From the NCBI RefSeq assembly GCF_002742625.1, contig NZ_PEBF01000001.1, forward strand, positions 5,084,001 to 5,148,000: DNA of 64,000 nucleotides, written 5' to 3'. Below are positions 54,324 through 63,234 of the stretch, one piece after another (within the stretch, counting starts at the first letter, position 1; each line of letters starts with the position of its first letter). The notes below the pieces were generated by a model that was not told where the DNA came from, searched no databases, and saw only the letters and a list, made by a program, of their open reading frames with translations. Source of the DNA: Caulobacter sp. FWC2. GTDB taxonomy: Bacteria; Pseudomonadota; Alphaproteobacteria; Caulobacterales; Caulobacteraceae. The translations under genes were made by a program, and so were the position numbers.

Positions 54324-55061
54324 TCAAGCGCCGCACGACGGACAATGGGGATCGGCCCCGATCCGCACCGTGCGGGTCTCGGCCGAAAGGGCGTCATAGA
54401 TCAAGAGCTTGCCCGATAACGGTTCACCCGCGCCGACGATCAGCTTGATCGCCTCGAGCGCCATCATCGATCCGATCGCCCCCGCCAGCGCCCCGACCAC
54501 GCCGACCAGCGAGCAGGTCTCGGCGTCTGGCGGGGTTTCCGGGACCAGGCAGCGATAGCAGGGCTGGCCTTGGAACACCCCGACCTGGCCGGTCCAGCGG
54601 CCCAGAGCGCCGCTGACCAAGGGCTTGCCTTGGGCCAGGGAGGCGTCGCTGACGGCGAAGCGGGTGGCGAAGTCGTCGGTGCCGTCCAGGACGAGGTCAT
54701 ACCGCCTGACGATGTTGCCGGCGTTGGCGGCGTCCAGCCATACCGGGTGGGTTTCGACCGTGGTGTGGGGGTTCAGGGCGGCCAGATGCTCGACCGCCGC
54801 CTCGACCTTCGGCCGGCCGACATCGGCGGTGGCGTAGAGCACCTGGCGCTGCAGGTTCGACAGAGAGACGGCGTCCGGGTCGACCAGGCCGATGGTCCCG
54901 ACCCCGGCGGCGGCCAGATACAGCGCGGCCGGCGCGCCCAGCCCCCCGGCCCCGACCATCAGCACGCGGGCGCTTTTCAGCTTCTGCTGGCCCGGACCGC
55001 CCACTTCGCGAAGCACCAGATGGCGAGCGTAGCGCTCGACCTCGTTTGCTGAAAAACTCAC
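54324..55061 (-). CDS. MoeB/ThiF-family sulfur-carrier adenylyltransferase
   Basis: 245-aa E1-like enzyme that adenylates the C-terminal Gly-Gly of a sulfur carrier (MoaD or ThiS). The Rossmann motif [26 protein letters not shown], the conserved [24 protein letters not shown] and the zinc-binding pairs CYRC and CPSC are present. There is no C-terminal rhodanese domain. The start is GTG at 55061 with GGAGGG 8 nt upstream; the long upstream extension overlaps hslV on the other strand. MoeB versus ThiF cannot be decided from this sequence. Confidence 0.92.
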   Translation of the reverse strand: MSFSANEVERYARHLVLREVGGPGQQKLKSARVLMVGAGGLGAPAALYLAAAGVGTIGLVDPDAVSLSNLQRQVLYATADVGRPKVEAAVEHLAALNPHTTVETHPVWLDAANAGNIVRRYDLVLDGTDDFATRFAVSDASLAQGKPLVSGALGRWTGQVGVFQGQPCYRCLVPETPPDAETCSLVGVVGALAGAIGSMMALEAIKLIVGAGEPLSGKLLIYDALSAETRTVRIGADPHCPSCGA

Positions 55062-55102
55062 AGCGCTTGACCCTCCGGCCCGGCCTCGCCACATGCGAAG
55101 CC

Positions 55103-55666
55103 ATGCAAAGCAGCAATTCCTTCCCCGACTGGCACGGCACGACCATTCTGGCGGTGCGCAAGAACGGACAGACCGTGATCGCCGGCGACGGACAGGTCTC
55201 CATGGGGCCAACCGTCGTTAAGGGCAACGCCCGTAAGGTCCGACGCCTGGCCGGGGGCAAGGTGGTGGCCGGCTTCGCCGGGGCCACGGCCGACGCCTTC
55301 ACCCTCATCGAGCGCCTCGAGGCCAAGCTGGAGCAGTACCCGGACCAGCTGGCCAGGGCCTGCGTCGACCTGGCCAAGGACTGGCGGACCGACCGTTATC
55401 TGCGGAAGCTCGAAGCCATGCTGCTGGTCGCCGACAAGACCGCCATCTACACCGTCACGGGCGTCGGCGACGTGCTGGAGCCGGGCGAGAGCGCCGACGG
55501 CAACGCCGTGGCGGCGATCGGCTCGGGCGGAAATTATGCCTTGGCGGCGGGTAAGGCACTCCTCGACCAGGACCTCTCGGCCGAAGAGATCGCCCGCAAG
55601 GCGATGGCCATCGCCGCCGAGATTTGCGTCTACACCAACGGCAATCTGACGGTGGAAAGCCTGTAA
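55103..55666 (+). CDS. hslV: ATP-dependent protease subunit HslV
   Basis: 187-aa N-terminal-nucleophile protease of the HslUV complex. Processing at [12 protein letters not shown] should expose the catalytic Thr. The GDGQVSMG motif, [12 protein letters not shown] and the [14 protein letters not shown] stretch are diagnostic. The start at 55103 ([12 protein letters not shown]) is chosen; the longer reading is rejected. Its stop overlaps the hslU start by one base. Confidence 0.97.
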   Translation: MQSSNSFPDWHGTTILAVRKNGQTVIAGDGQVSMGPTVVKGNARKVRRLAGGKVVAGFAGATADAFTLIERLEAKLEQYPDQLARACVDLAKDWRTDRYLRKLEAMLLVADKTAIYTVTGVGDVLEPGESADGNAVAAIGSGGNYALAAGKALLDQDLSAEEIARKAMAIAAEICVYTNGNLTVESL

Positions 55667-56961
55667 TGACCGAGTTTTCCCCCCGCGAGATCGTTTCCGA
55701 ACTGGACCGCTACATCGTCGGCCACGCCGAGGCCAAGAAGGCCGTCGCCGTGGCGCTGCGCAACCGCTGGCGCCGCCGTCGCGTGCCGGCCGACCTGCGC
55801 GACGAGGTGACGCCCAAGAACATCCTGCTGATCGGCCCAACCGGCGTGGGCAAGACCGAGATCGCCCGTCGCCTGGCCAAGCTGGCCCAGGCGCCGTTCC
55901 TCAAGGTCGAGGCCACCAAGTTCACCGAGGTCGGCTATGTCGGCCGCGACGTCGACCAGATCGTCCGCGATCTCGTCGAAAGCGCGCTCGCCATGGTCCG
56001 CGACAAGCGCCGCGCCGCTGTGAAGGCGAAGGCCGAAGCCGCCGCCGAGGAGCGCATCCTCGACGCCCTGACCGGCCCTGGCTCGACCGCCGCCCGCGAC
56101 AGTTTCCGCAAGAAACTGCGCGCCGGTGAGCTGGACGATAAGGATATCGAGCTGCAGCTGGCCGACACCGGCGGCGGCGGCAGTTTCGAGATCCCCGGCC
56201 AGCCCGGCGCCCAGGTGCTGAACCTGTCGGAAATGATGAAGTCGTTCGGCGGTGGTCGCACCAAGACCCACAAGACCACCGTCTCGGCCGCCTGGACCCC
56301 GCTGATCGCCGAGGAGAGCGACAAGCTGCTCGACCAGGAAGCCCTCACCCAGGAGGCCCTCGAGCTGACCGAGAACCACGGCATCGTCTTCCTGGACGAG
56401 ATCGACAAGGTCGCCAGCAGTTCGCAGCGCTCGGGCGCCGACGTTTCCCGCGAGGGCGTGCAGCGGGACTTGCTGCCGCTGATCGAGGGCACCACGGTCT
56501 CGACCAAGTACGGGCCGGTGAAGACCGACCACATCCTGTTCATCGCCTCGGGCGCCTTCCACGTGGCCAAGCCGTCGGACCTGCTGCCCGAACTGCAAGG
56601 CCGCCTGCCGATCCGCGTCGAGCTGAAAGGCCTGTCACGCGACGACATGCGCCGCATCCTGACCGAGCCGGAAGCCAACCTGATCCGCCAGCACCAGGCC
56701 CTGATGCTGACCGAAGGCGTGACCCTGACCTTCACCGACGAAGCCATCGACGCCCTGGCCGACGCGGCCGTGGCGGTGAACAACTCGGTGGAGAACATCG
56801 GCGCCCGCCGGCTGCAGACGATCCTGGAGAAGGTGGTCGAGGAGATCAGCTTCTCGGCGGCCGATCGTAGCGGCGAGACCGTTGCGATCGACGCGGCCTA
56901 TGTGCAGGAGCGGATCGGGGCTTTGGCGGCCAATGCCGACCTCAGCCGGTTTATCCTTTAG
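55666..56961 (+). CDS. hslU: HslU ATPase subunit
   Basis: 431-aa AAA+ unfoldase that feeds proteins to HslV. Walker A in [18 protein letters not shown], the pore loop GYVGRDVDQ, Walker [12 protein letters not shown], and the C-terminal docking tail [13 protein letters not shown]. It starts at ATG 55666 in the overlap TAATG with the hslV stop, hence translational coupling. It is followed by a long palindromic repeat. Confidence 0.98.
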   Translation: MTEFSPREIVSELDRYIVGHAEAKKAVAVALRNRWRRRRVPADLRDEVTPKNILLIGPTGVGKTEIARRLAKLAQAPFLKVEATKFTEVGYVGRDVDQIVRDLVESALAMVRDKRRAAVKAKAEAAAEERILDALTGPGSTAARDSFRKKLRAGELDDKDIELQLADTGGGGSFEIPGQPGAQVLNLSEMMKSFGGGRTKTHKTTVSAAWTPLIAEESDKLLDQEALTQEALELTENHGIVFLDEIDKVASSSQRSGADVSREGVQRDLLPLIEGTTVSTKYGPVKTDHILFIASGAFHVAKPSDLLPELQGRLPIRVELKGLSRDDMRRILTEPEANLIRQHQALMLTEGVTLTFTDEAIDALADAAVAVNNSVENIGARRLQTILEKVVEEISFSAADRSGETVAIDAAYVQERIGALAANADLSRFIL

Positions 56962-56977
56962 GGCGACCGAAAACCCC

Positions 56978-57055
56978 GCCCTTCGACAAGCTCAGGGTGA
57001 GGTTTTCTACTGATCGGCGGCAAGAGTAGTCCTCACCCTGAGCCTGTCGAAGGGC
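56978..57055. repeat. intergenic inverted repeat (REP-like) between hslU and the MGMT fusion gene
   Basis: 25-bp arms at 56978-57002 and 57031-57055 (GCCCTTCGACAAGCTCAGGG... and its complement) with a single mismatch, around a 28-bp spacer. It stands between two convergent genes and can fold into a strong hairpin on either strand. Similar CTTCGACAAGCTCAGG palindromes are familiar from sphingomonad and Caulobacter-group genomes. Confidence 0.8.
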
Positions 57056-57073
57056 GAGGACGGACCCTGGGTT

Positions 57074-57976
57074 TCATGAGGCGACCGCGACCGCCTCCAT
57101 CCCCAGGATCGCCGCCTTGCGCGCCAGGCCCCAATGGTAGCCGGTCAGCTTGCCGCTCTTGCCGATCGCCCGGTGACAGGGGATCAGCAGCGAGATCGGG
57201 TTGGCCCCGATGGCGCCGCCCGTGGCCTGGAACGCCTTGGGCTTGCCGGCCCAGCAGGCGACCTGGCCGTAGGTGGCGGTCTCGCCGGCCGGGATCCGCA
57301 GTAGGGCCTTCCAGACCTGCACATGATAGGGCGAGCCGATCAGCACGACCGGCAACGGCCCTTCCCCGCCTGTGAAGGCGTGGATCGCCGTGGCCTGAGC
57401 GGCCTCATCGTCCTGTCGCCAGTCGGCGGCCGGGAAGCGGCGGTGCATGTCGGCGAAGGTCGCTTCGTCGTCGCCGTCCGAAAAGGCCAGGCCCGCCAGG
57501 CCGCGTTCGGCCATCACGAACAGGCCCTTGCCGAACGGCGTCGGGGCCCACCCCCAGCGCAGCAGCATCCCCGCCCCGCGCCGGCGCACCTCGCCGGGGG
57601 TCGCGGCCTCCTGGGCGATGAACAGGTCGTGCAGGCGCGAGGGCCCCGACAGCCCGGCGTCGAAGGCCGCGTCCAGCACCGTGCCGCCGGCTTCCAGCGA
57701 GCGGCGGGCCTCGGCGTGGGCGATGGCCGAGACGAAGCTCTTGGGGCTGACCCCGGCCCAGCGGGTGAAGATGCGTTGAAAGTGGAACGGCGACAGGCCT
57801 ACGGCCTGGGCGGCCTCGTCCAGCGAGGGATGATCCGACCACCGCTCGGCCAGCCAGTCGAGCGCCTTGGCCATGCGGTGGTAGTCGACCGAGCGCTCAG
57901 CCAGGCGAGCCAACTCCTGGCTGGCCATCTCCGGGATTGCGGTCGGAAAAGGGGATGCGTCGTAGGCCATGCTCAT
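57074..57976 (-). CDS. AraC-domain/O6-methylguanine-DNA methyltransferase fusion (truncated Ada type)
   Basis: 300-aa protein. About residues 35-130 are an AraC-type DNA-binding domain (LDEAAQAVGLSPFHFQRIFTRWAGVSP). The C-terminal part is a methylguanine methyltransferase with the acceptor Cys in LIPCHRAIGKSG, preceded by IPAGETATYGQVA. The N-terminal zinc/methyl-phosphotriester domain of classic Ada is absent, so methylation of a phosphotriester cannot activate it in the usual way. It may repair O6-methylguanine and bind DNA. No ribosome site is evident; ATG at 57970 is an alternative start. Confidence 0.93.
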   Translation of the reverse strand: MSMAYDASPFPTAIPEMASQELARLAERSVDYHRMAKALDWLAERWSDHPSLDEAAQAVGLSPFHFQRIFTRWAGVSPKSFVSAIAHAEARRSLEAGGTVLDAAFDAGLSGPSRLHDLFIAQEAATPGEVRRRGAGMLLRWGWAPTPFGKGLFVMAERGLAGLAFSDGDDEATFADMHRRFPAADWRQDDEAAQATAIHAFTGGEGPLPVVLIGSPYHVQVWKALLRIPAGETATYGQVACWAGKPKAFQATGGAIGANPISLLIPCHRAIGKSGKLTGYHWGLARKAAILGMEAVAVAS

Positions 57977-58034
57977 AGGCTATGGCGCGCGCAGAACAGT
58001 GTCCGCCCGGTTCTTGCTGTCGGTGTCCAGGCGG

Positions 58035-58511
58035 TCACGACCAGCGCTCGTTGCGGGCAGCGCGGACGGCGTCCTGAAGAGCATTGGCGAAGTCCATGCG
58101 CTCGACCGGCGCCAGGGCTCGGCCGATCGTCAGGCGCCGACGGTAGATCATCAGGCGAACCCGCGCCTCATGCTCGCCCGGCTGCTCGACACCGACCCGG
58201 GTGAAAGCCGTGGGCGAGGTCCAGATCTGACGGCTGCCCTTCTCATCCTCTCGGCTGACCGTGATCGCCTCGGCTGTGACGTGCACGCGCTCGGCCCGAC
58301 GCGCGGCGCGGGCGCTGGCCCTCAGGCCCAGCCAGACGCCCAGCACATCCAGGCCCAGGAATGGCAGCACCACCGGCGCGCGCAGCACGAGCAGGAACAG
58401 GGCGATGAGCAGGTTGAAGGCGATGACCACGCCCAGCACGATCTTCATGCCCCGATCGCTCAGCGACCGGTTCGGCGTGATCAGGGTGTCCATGTAGATC
58501 GGCGCGGCCAT
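58035..58511 (-). CDS. DUF2244 membrane protein
   Basis: 158-aa protein with the DUF2244 look: the N-terminal TLITPNRSLSDRGMK motif, two adjacent membrane segments (VLGVVIAFNLLIALFLLVLRAP and VVLPFLGLDVLGVWLGL) and a cytoplasmic beta-rich tail (ITVSREDEKGSRQIWTSP). It is divergent from nth over 66 bp; DUF2244 and nth are frequent neighbours in alphaproteobacteria. Function unknown. Confidence 0.85.
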   Translation of the reverse strand: MAAPIYMDTLITPNRSLSDRGMKIVLGVVIAFNLLIALFLLVLRAPVVLPFLGLDVLGVWLGLRASARAARRAERVHVTAEAITVSREDEKGSRQIWTSPTAFTRVGVEQPGEHEARVRLMIYRRRLTIGRALAPVERMDFANALQDAVRAARNERWS

Positions 58512-58577
58512 GGGTCGGAAATCTAGTCGCGCTGCCGATGCTTGGCGAGACGTTCGTACCACGGCATGGTCCCCGCC

Positions 58578-59273
58578 ATGGCCAAGCCCTCGCTGACGAA
58601 GAAGAAGAAACCCGCCCAAAAGCGCATCAGCCCCGCCGAGCGCGAACGGGTCGAGGTGCTGTTCGCGCGGTTCGAAAGCCTGGAGCTGCATCCCAAGACC
58701 GAGCTCAACTACGCCAACCCCTATGAGTTGGTGACCGCCGTGGCCCTGTCGGCCCAGGCCACAGACGTCCAGGTCAACAAGGCCACCGGCCCGCTGTTCC
58801 AGGTCGCCGACAGCGCGCAGAAAATGCTGGAGCTCGGCGAAGAAGGGCTGATCAGGTACATCGCCTCGATCGGCCTGTTCCGCACCAAGGCCAAGAACGT
58901 CATCGCCGCCGCCCATATCCTGATGGACAAGCACGGCGGTCAGGTCCCGCTGAACCGTGAGGATCTGGAAGCCCTGCCCGGCGTGGGCCGCAAGACCGCC
59001 AGCGTGGTGCTGAACGAGCTGGACATCGAGCCCGCCATCGCCGTGGACACCCACGTCTTCCGCGTCGCCCACCGCCTGAAGCTGTCAGCCGGCAAAACCC
59101 CCGACGCGGTCGAGCAGGACCTGATGCGGATCGTGCCGGTTCCGTATCAGACCCGGGCGCACCACTGGCTGATCCTGCACGGCCGCTATGTCTGCGTGGC
59201 GCGCAAGCCCAAGTGCGAGATCTGCAGGATCAGCGACCTGTGCCCTTCGCGAGAGCTGTTTCTGGGGGCTTAG
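58578..59273 (+). CDS. nth: endonuclease III
   Basis: 231-aa base-excision glycosylase/AP lyase for oxidised pyrimidines. Helix-hairpin-helix LPGVGRKTASVVLNE with the catalytic Lys, the Asp in AVDTHVFRVAHR, and a C-terminal 4Fe-4S cluster C-x6-C-x2-C-x5-C (CVARKPKCEICRISDLC). Lysine-rich N-terminal tail (KPSLTKKKKPAQKR). The start is uncertain: ATGs at 58566 and 58578, neither with a good ribosome site. Its stop overlaps that of the convergent ATP-grasp gene by 4 bp. Confidence 0.96.
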   Translation: MAKPSLTKKKKPAQKRISPAERERVEVLFARFESLELHPKTELNYANPYELVTAVALSAQATDVQVNKATGPLFQVADSAQKMLELGEEGLIRYIASIGLFRTKAKNVIAAAHILMDKHGGQVPLNREDLEALPGVGRKTASVVLNELDIEPAIAVDTHVFRVAHRLKLSAGKTPDAVEQDLMRIVPVPYQTRAHHWLILHGRYVCVARKPKCEICRISDLCPSRELFLGA

Positions 59274-60127
59274 CCGATCGCCTTGATCACCGCCTGGGCG
59301 AAGGCCTCGCCCTGGTCATGCGCGTGTTCCAGGAAGAGATCCGGCTCGATCGCCTCCAGCTCCATCAGCTGCGGCGTGTGCTCCAGACCCCGGATCAGGT
59401 CGACACGGGCATAGGTCAGGGGCGCGCCGGCCGCTTCCAGCACCATCTCGGCCGCGCGCAGGGCCTCGGGCTCGGGCGCGATCTCGGTCGCCCTGCCGCC
59501 GAACTGCGGCTGGACGCGGAAGTCGCCCTCCACGGCCACCTTGGCCACCGCGTGGCTGAAATGGCCGTCGAAATAGAACAGCGACAGTTCGCCCTCCTCG
59601 CCCACCGCCGGCAGGAACGGCTGGATCAGGGCCGGACCCGTAGGGCCGCCTTCGAGCGAGCCGTGGCGCTTGACCCGGATGGTCTCGTGCGAGCCGGCCG
59701 AGATCTGCGGCTTGACCACCACCTCGTCGACCCCGAACGCGTCGAAGGCGGCCTGGACGTGCTCCAGCGTCAGGGCGTCGTGCGCGTGGGTCGGGACGAC
59801 CGGCGCGCCCTTCCCGGCCAGCTCCACCAGATAGGTCTTGGTCGAGTTCCAGCGCAGCACCGCAGGCGAATTGACCATGCGGAGACCGGCCGCCTCGAAA
59901 GCGTCCAGCTGGGCGAACCAGTCGGCCTGGCGAGCGTGGTAGCCCCAAGCCAGGGAGGGCATGACCAGACGCGCCTGGTCCTGGTCCACCCGGTCCGTCC
60001 ACGGCTGGGCGGCGATGGTCAGGCCGTGGCGGCGCAGCGGTCCGGCCAGGCGCTCCAGCAGCGGCGCCCAGCTGTCGCCATAGCGGTGCTCGTCGCGGGC
60101 GGGGACCAGGATCAGGATGTCGGCCAT
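59270..60127 (-). CDS. ATP-grasp protein, function unknown
   Basis: 285-aa protein with the ATP-grasp fold. The lysine strand VVVKPQISAGSHET, the conserved NSTKTYLVEL and the Mg-binding end MELEAIEPDLFL (Glu pairs) are visible, as is an N-terminal DILILVPARDEHRYGD segment. ATP-grasp enzymes join a carboxylate to a nucleophile; relatives include RimK-like and cyclo-ligase (DcsG-like) proteins. The product cannot be inferred. It is monocistronic. ATGs at 60127 and 60133 are both possible. Confidence 0.82.
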   Translation of the reverse strand: MADILILVPARDEHRYGDSWAPLLERLAGPLRRHGLTIAAQPWTDRVDQDQARLVMPSLAWGYHARQADWFAQLDAFEAAGLRMVNSPAVLRWNSTKTYLVELAGKGAPVVPTHAHDALTLEHVQAAFDAFGVDEVVVKPQISAGSHETIRVKRHGSLEGGPTGPALIQPFLPAVGEEGELSLFYFDGHFSHAVAKVAVEGDFRVQPQFGGRATEIAPEPEALRAAEMVLEAAGAPLTYARVDLIRGLEHTPQLMELEAIEPDLFLEHAHDQGEAFAQAVIKAIG

Positions 60128-60273
60128 CGGCATACTCGCGTTCAACGAAGCCTCGCAGCTAAGATGTCGCGACCGGTCGGGCAAGCCTTGCGTTGCCTTG
60201 AGCTCCCACTTCCTTTAATCGCCAAGTGTTTCGGGCTTGCCCGCCCTGTTCTTTCAAAGGTTTGTTCCGCTCC

Positions 60274-61263
60274 ATGACCGCGCTCTACGACGTCGCCGGC
60301 ATCGGCAACGCCATCGTCGACGTCATCGCCCAGTGCGACGACGCCTTCCTCGCCAAGGAAGGCCTGACCAAGGGCTCGATGGCCCTGATTGACCCGGCGC
60401 GGGCCGCGAGCCTGTACGACGCCATGGCCTCGGGCATCGAAGCCTCGGGCGGCAGCGTCGCCAACACCATGGCCGGCATCGCCAGCTTCGGCGGCAAGGC
60501 CGCCTATATCGGCAAGGTCGCCGACGACCAGCTGGGCCGCGTCTTCCGCCACGACATGAACGCCATCGGCTGCGTGTTCACCACGCCCGCCCTGGCCGAG
60601 GGCCCGGCCACCGCCCAGAGCCTGATCAACGTCACCGCCGACGCCCAGCGCACCATGTCGACCTATCTCGGCGCGTGCGTCGAGCTGTCCAGCGCCGATG
60701 TCGATCCCGAGATCATCGAAGCCGCCCAGGTCTCGTATCTGGAAGGCTATCTGTTCGACCCGCCGGAAGCCCGCCGCGCCTTCGCCAAGGCCGCCGCCCT
60801 CGCCCACGGCGCCGGCCGCAAGATCGCGATCACCCTGTCAGACAGCTTCGTGGTCGAACGCCACCGCGCCGGTCTGCTGGGCTTCATCCAGACCCAGTGC
60901 GACATCGTTTTCGCCAACGCCGCCGAGGTCTGCGCCCTGTTCGAAACCGACGACTTCGACGCCGCGACCAAGGCGCTGGCCGAGATGGTCGAGATCGCCG
61001 CCGTCACCCGCAGCGAAAAGGGTTCGGTCGTGGCCTCGGGCGGGCAGCTTCACGAAATCTCGGCCTACCCCGTGGAAAAAGTCGTGGACACGACCGGCGC
61101 GGGCGACCAATACGCCGCTGGTTTCCTCTACGGCCTGACCCAGGGCCGTCCGCTGCCGGTCTGCGGCCAGCTGGGCTCCCTGGCCGCCGCCGAGGTCATC
61201 GACCACTACGGCCCGCGCCCGCAGGTTTCCCTGCGCGAGCTGGCCGCGAAGAATGGACTTTAG
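60274..61263 (+). CDS. PfkB-family carbohydrate/adenosine kinase
   Basis: 329-aa ribokinase-fold kinase. The N-terminal glycine-rich [11 protein letters not shown], the middle [22 protein letters not shown] and the PfkB signature [17 protein letters not shown] (catalytic Asp) are clear. The layout (SGGSVANTM) is typical of adenosine kinase-like members in alphaproteobacteria. The upstream start candidate at 60226 is not conserved. hisB starts 7 bp after its stop with AGGA between, so it may be co-transcribed with the his genes. Confidence 0.9.
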   Translation: MTALYDVAGIGNAIVDVIAQCDDAFLAKEGLTKGSMALIDPARAASLYDAMASGIEASGGSVANTMAGIASFGGKAAYIGKVADDQLGRVFRHDMNAIGCVFTTPALAEGPATAQSLINVTADAQRTMSTYLGACVELSSADVDPEIIEAAQVSYLEGYLFDPPEARRAFAKAAALAHGAGRKIAITLSDSFVVERHRAGLLGFIQTQCDIVFANAAEVCALFETDDFDAATKALAEMVEIAAVTRSEKGSVVASGGQLHEISAYPVEKVVDTTGAGDQYAAGFLYGLTQGRPLPVCGQLGSLAAAEVIDHYGPRPQVSLRELAAKNGL

Positions 61264-61270
61264 GAAGCTC

Positions 61271-61861
61271 ATGGCCCGCACCGCTGAAGTGGTCCGCGAG
61301 ACGAAGGAGACCCAGATCCGGGTCTGGATCGATCTCGACGGGACCGGCGTCTCGACGATCTCCACCGGCATTGGTTTCTACGACCATATGCTGGAGAGCT
61401 TCGCGCGCCACGGCGGCTTCGACCTCAAGGTCGAGACCAAGGGCGACCTGCATATCGACATGCACCACACGGTCGAGGACACCGGCATCGTGCTGGGCCA
61501 AGCGATCAACAAGGCGCTGGACGGCTTCAAGGGCATCCGCCGCTTCGGCGCGGCCTATATCCCGATGGACGAGACCCTGACGCGCTGCGCCATCGATCTG
61601 TCCAACCGGCCGTATCTGATCTGGAAGGTCGATTTCAAGCGACCCAAGGTCGGCGAGATGGACACCGAGCTCTTCAAGGAGTTCCACCACGCGTTCGCGA
61701 TGAACTGCGGGGCGTGCGTGCATCTGGAGACCCTGTACGGCGATAACACCCACCATGTGGCCGAAAGCGGCTTCAAGGCCCTGGCCCGGGCGCTGCGTCA
61801 GGCGGTCGAGATCGACCCGAAGACCGGCGGCCAGGCTCCGTCCACCAAGGGCGTGCTGTAA
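61271..61861 (+). CDS. hisB: imidazoleglycerol-phosphate dehydratase
   Basis: 196-aa enzyme of the sixth step in histidine synthesis. Metal-binding HH-type motifs [11 protein letters not shown] and [10 protein letters not shown], as well as [16 protein letters not shown], are intact. It is the monofunctional short form without the histidinol-phosphatase domain. AGGA is 5 nt upstream of ATG 61271. hisH follows after 9 bp. Confidence 0.97.
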   Translation: MARTAEVVRETKETQIRVWIDLDGTGVSTISTGIGFYDHMLESFARHGGFDLKVETKGDLHIDMHHTVEDTGIVLGQAINKALDGFKGIRRFGAAYIPMDETLTRCAIDLSNRPYLIWKVDFKRPKVGEMDTELFKEFHHAFAMNCGACVHLETLYGDNTHHVAESGFKALARALRQAVEIDPKTGGQAPSTKGVL

Positions 61862-61870
61862 GGATACTCC

Positions 61871-62512
61871 ATGCAGACCGTCGCCCTGATCGATTACGGG
61901 TCGGGCAACCTGCGTTCGGCCGAAAAGGCCCTGCGTGAGGCGGCCCGCCGCCGCGCGCTCGACGCCGACATCGTCGTCACCGCCGATCCCGACCTTGTCG
62001 CCAAGGCCGACCGCGTCTTCCTGCCCGGCGTCGGGGCCTTCGCCTCGTGCCGCGCCGGACTGGACGCCACCGGCGTGTATGAAGCCATGAACCAGGCCGT
62101 GCACGGTCGGGGCGTCCCCTTCATGGGCATCTGCGTCGGTCACCAGCTGCTGGCGACGGAAGGCCTTGAGTTCGGCGTCACGCCGGGCTTGGACTGGATC
62201 GCCGGCCAGGTGAAGAAGCTCACGCCGAACGATCCTTCGCTGACCATCCCGCACATGGGCTGGAACGCCATCACCTTTGCCCGCGCTCATGCCCTGTTCC
62301 AGGGGATCGAGGACGGCGCCCACATGTACTACGCCAACTCCTTCGCCCTCGACGCGGCCGACCCGGCCGATGTCGTGGCCACCACCGACCACGGCGGCCC
62401 GTTCGTCGCGGCGGTGGCCAAGGGCAATGTCGCGGGCGTACAGTTTCACCCCGAAAAGTCACAAGCTTCAGGGCTCGCCCTGCTCGCCAACTTCCTGGAA
62501 TGGCGCCCATGA
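61871..62512 (+). CDS. hisH: imidazole glycerol phosphate synthase, glutaminase subunit
   Basis: 213-aa class I glutamine amidotransferase. Nucleophile Cys in MGICVGHQLL, and the His and Glu partners in FHPEKSQ. It supplies ammonia to HisF. AAGGA stands 6 nt before the ATG. Its stop overlaps the hisA start (ATGA), giving translational coupling. Confidence 0.97.
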   Translation: MQTVALIDYGSGNLRSAEKALREAARRRALDADIVVTADPDLVAKADRVFLPGVGAFASCRAGLDATGVYEAMNQAVHGRGVPFMGICVGHQLLATEGLEFGVTPGLDWIAGQVKKLTPNDPSLTIPHMGWNAITFARAHALFQGIEDGAHMYYANSFALDAADPADVVATTDHGGPFVAAVAKGNVAGVQFHPEKSQASGLALLANFLEWRP

Positions 62513-63234
62513 TCCTCTATCCCGCCATCGACCTGAAGGACGGCCAGTGCGTGCGCCTGCTGCACGGCGACATGGAGAAGGCCACGGTCTTCAACACTTC
62601 GCCCGCCGACCAGGCCCAGCGCTTCGTCAAGGACGGCTTCTCGTGGCTTCACGTCGTCGACCTGAACGGCGCCATCGAGGGCAAGTCGGTCAACACCGCC
62701 GCCGTGGAGTCGATCCTGGAATCGATCTCCATCCCGGTGCAGCTGGGCGGCGGCATCCGCACGCTGGAAGGCGTCGAGGCCTGGATCGAGGCCGGCGTCT
62801 CCCGCGTCATCCTCGGCACCGTGGCCGTCCACGACCCGGACCTGGTCCGCAAGGCCGCCCGCCTGTGGCCGGAACAGATCGCCGTGGCCGTCGACGTGCG
62901 TGACGGCAAGGTCGCGATCGACGGCTGGACCGGCCTGTCGGACCTGTCGGCCATCGACCTGTCGCGTCGCTTCGAGGACGTCGGCGTCGCCGCCCTGATC
63001 ATCACCGACATCAGCCGCGACGGCGCCCTGACCGGGGTCAATGTCGAAGGCGTGGGCGAACTGGCCGACGCGGTCTCGATCCCGGTCATCGCCTCGGGCG
63101 GCGTGGCTGCAGTCGCCGACATCGAGCGCCTCAAGGCCCGTCCGGGCGTCGAGATCGCCGGCGCCATCCTGGGCCGCTCGCTCTATGCCGGCACGATCAA
63201 GCCTTCCGAAGCCCTGATCGCGGCGGCCGCCTGA
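62509..63234 (+). CDS. hisA: ProFAR isomerase
   Basis: 241-aa (beta/alpha)8 isomerase. [17 protein letters not shown] at the N-terminus carries the catalytic Asp; [10 protein letters not shown] and [12 protein letters not shown] are the phosphate-binding loops. The start at 62509 overlaps the hisH stop; the stop overlaps the hisF ATG (TGATG). Confidence 0.97.
   Translation: MILYPAIDLKDGQCVRLLHGDMEKATVFNTSPADQAQRFVKDGFSWLHVVDLNGAIEGKSVNTAAVESILESISIPVQLGGGIRTLEGVEAWIEAGVSRVILGTVAVHDPDLVRKAARLWPEQIAVAVDVRDGKVAIDGWTGLSDLSAIDLSRRFEDVGVAALIITDISRDGALTGVNVEGVGELADAVSIPVIASGGVAAVADIERLKARPGVEIAGAILGRSLYAGTIKPSEALIAAAA

Noticed and set aside
55066..55094. sigma32-like promoter before hslV (CTTGAC...CCACAT)
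   Set aside because: The -10 match is poor and the start would fall at the initiation codon.
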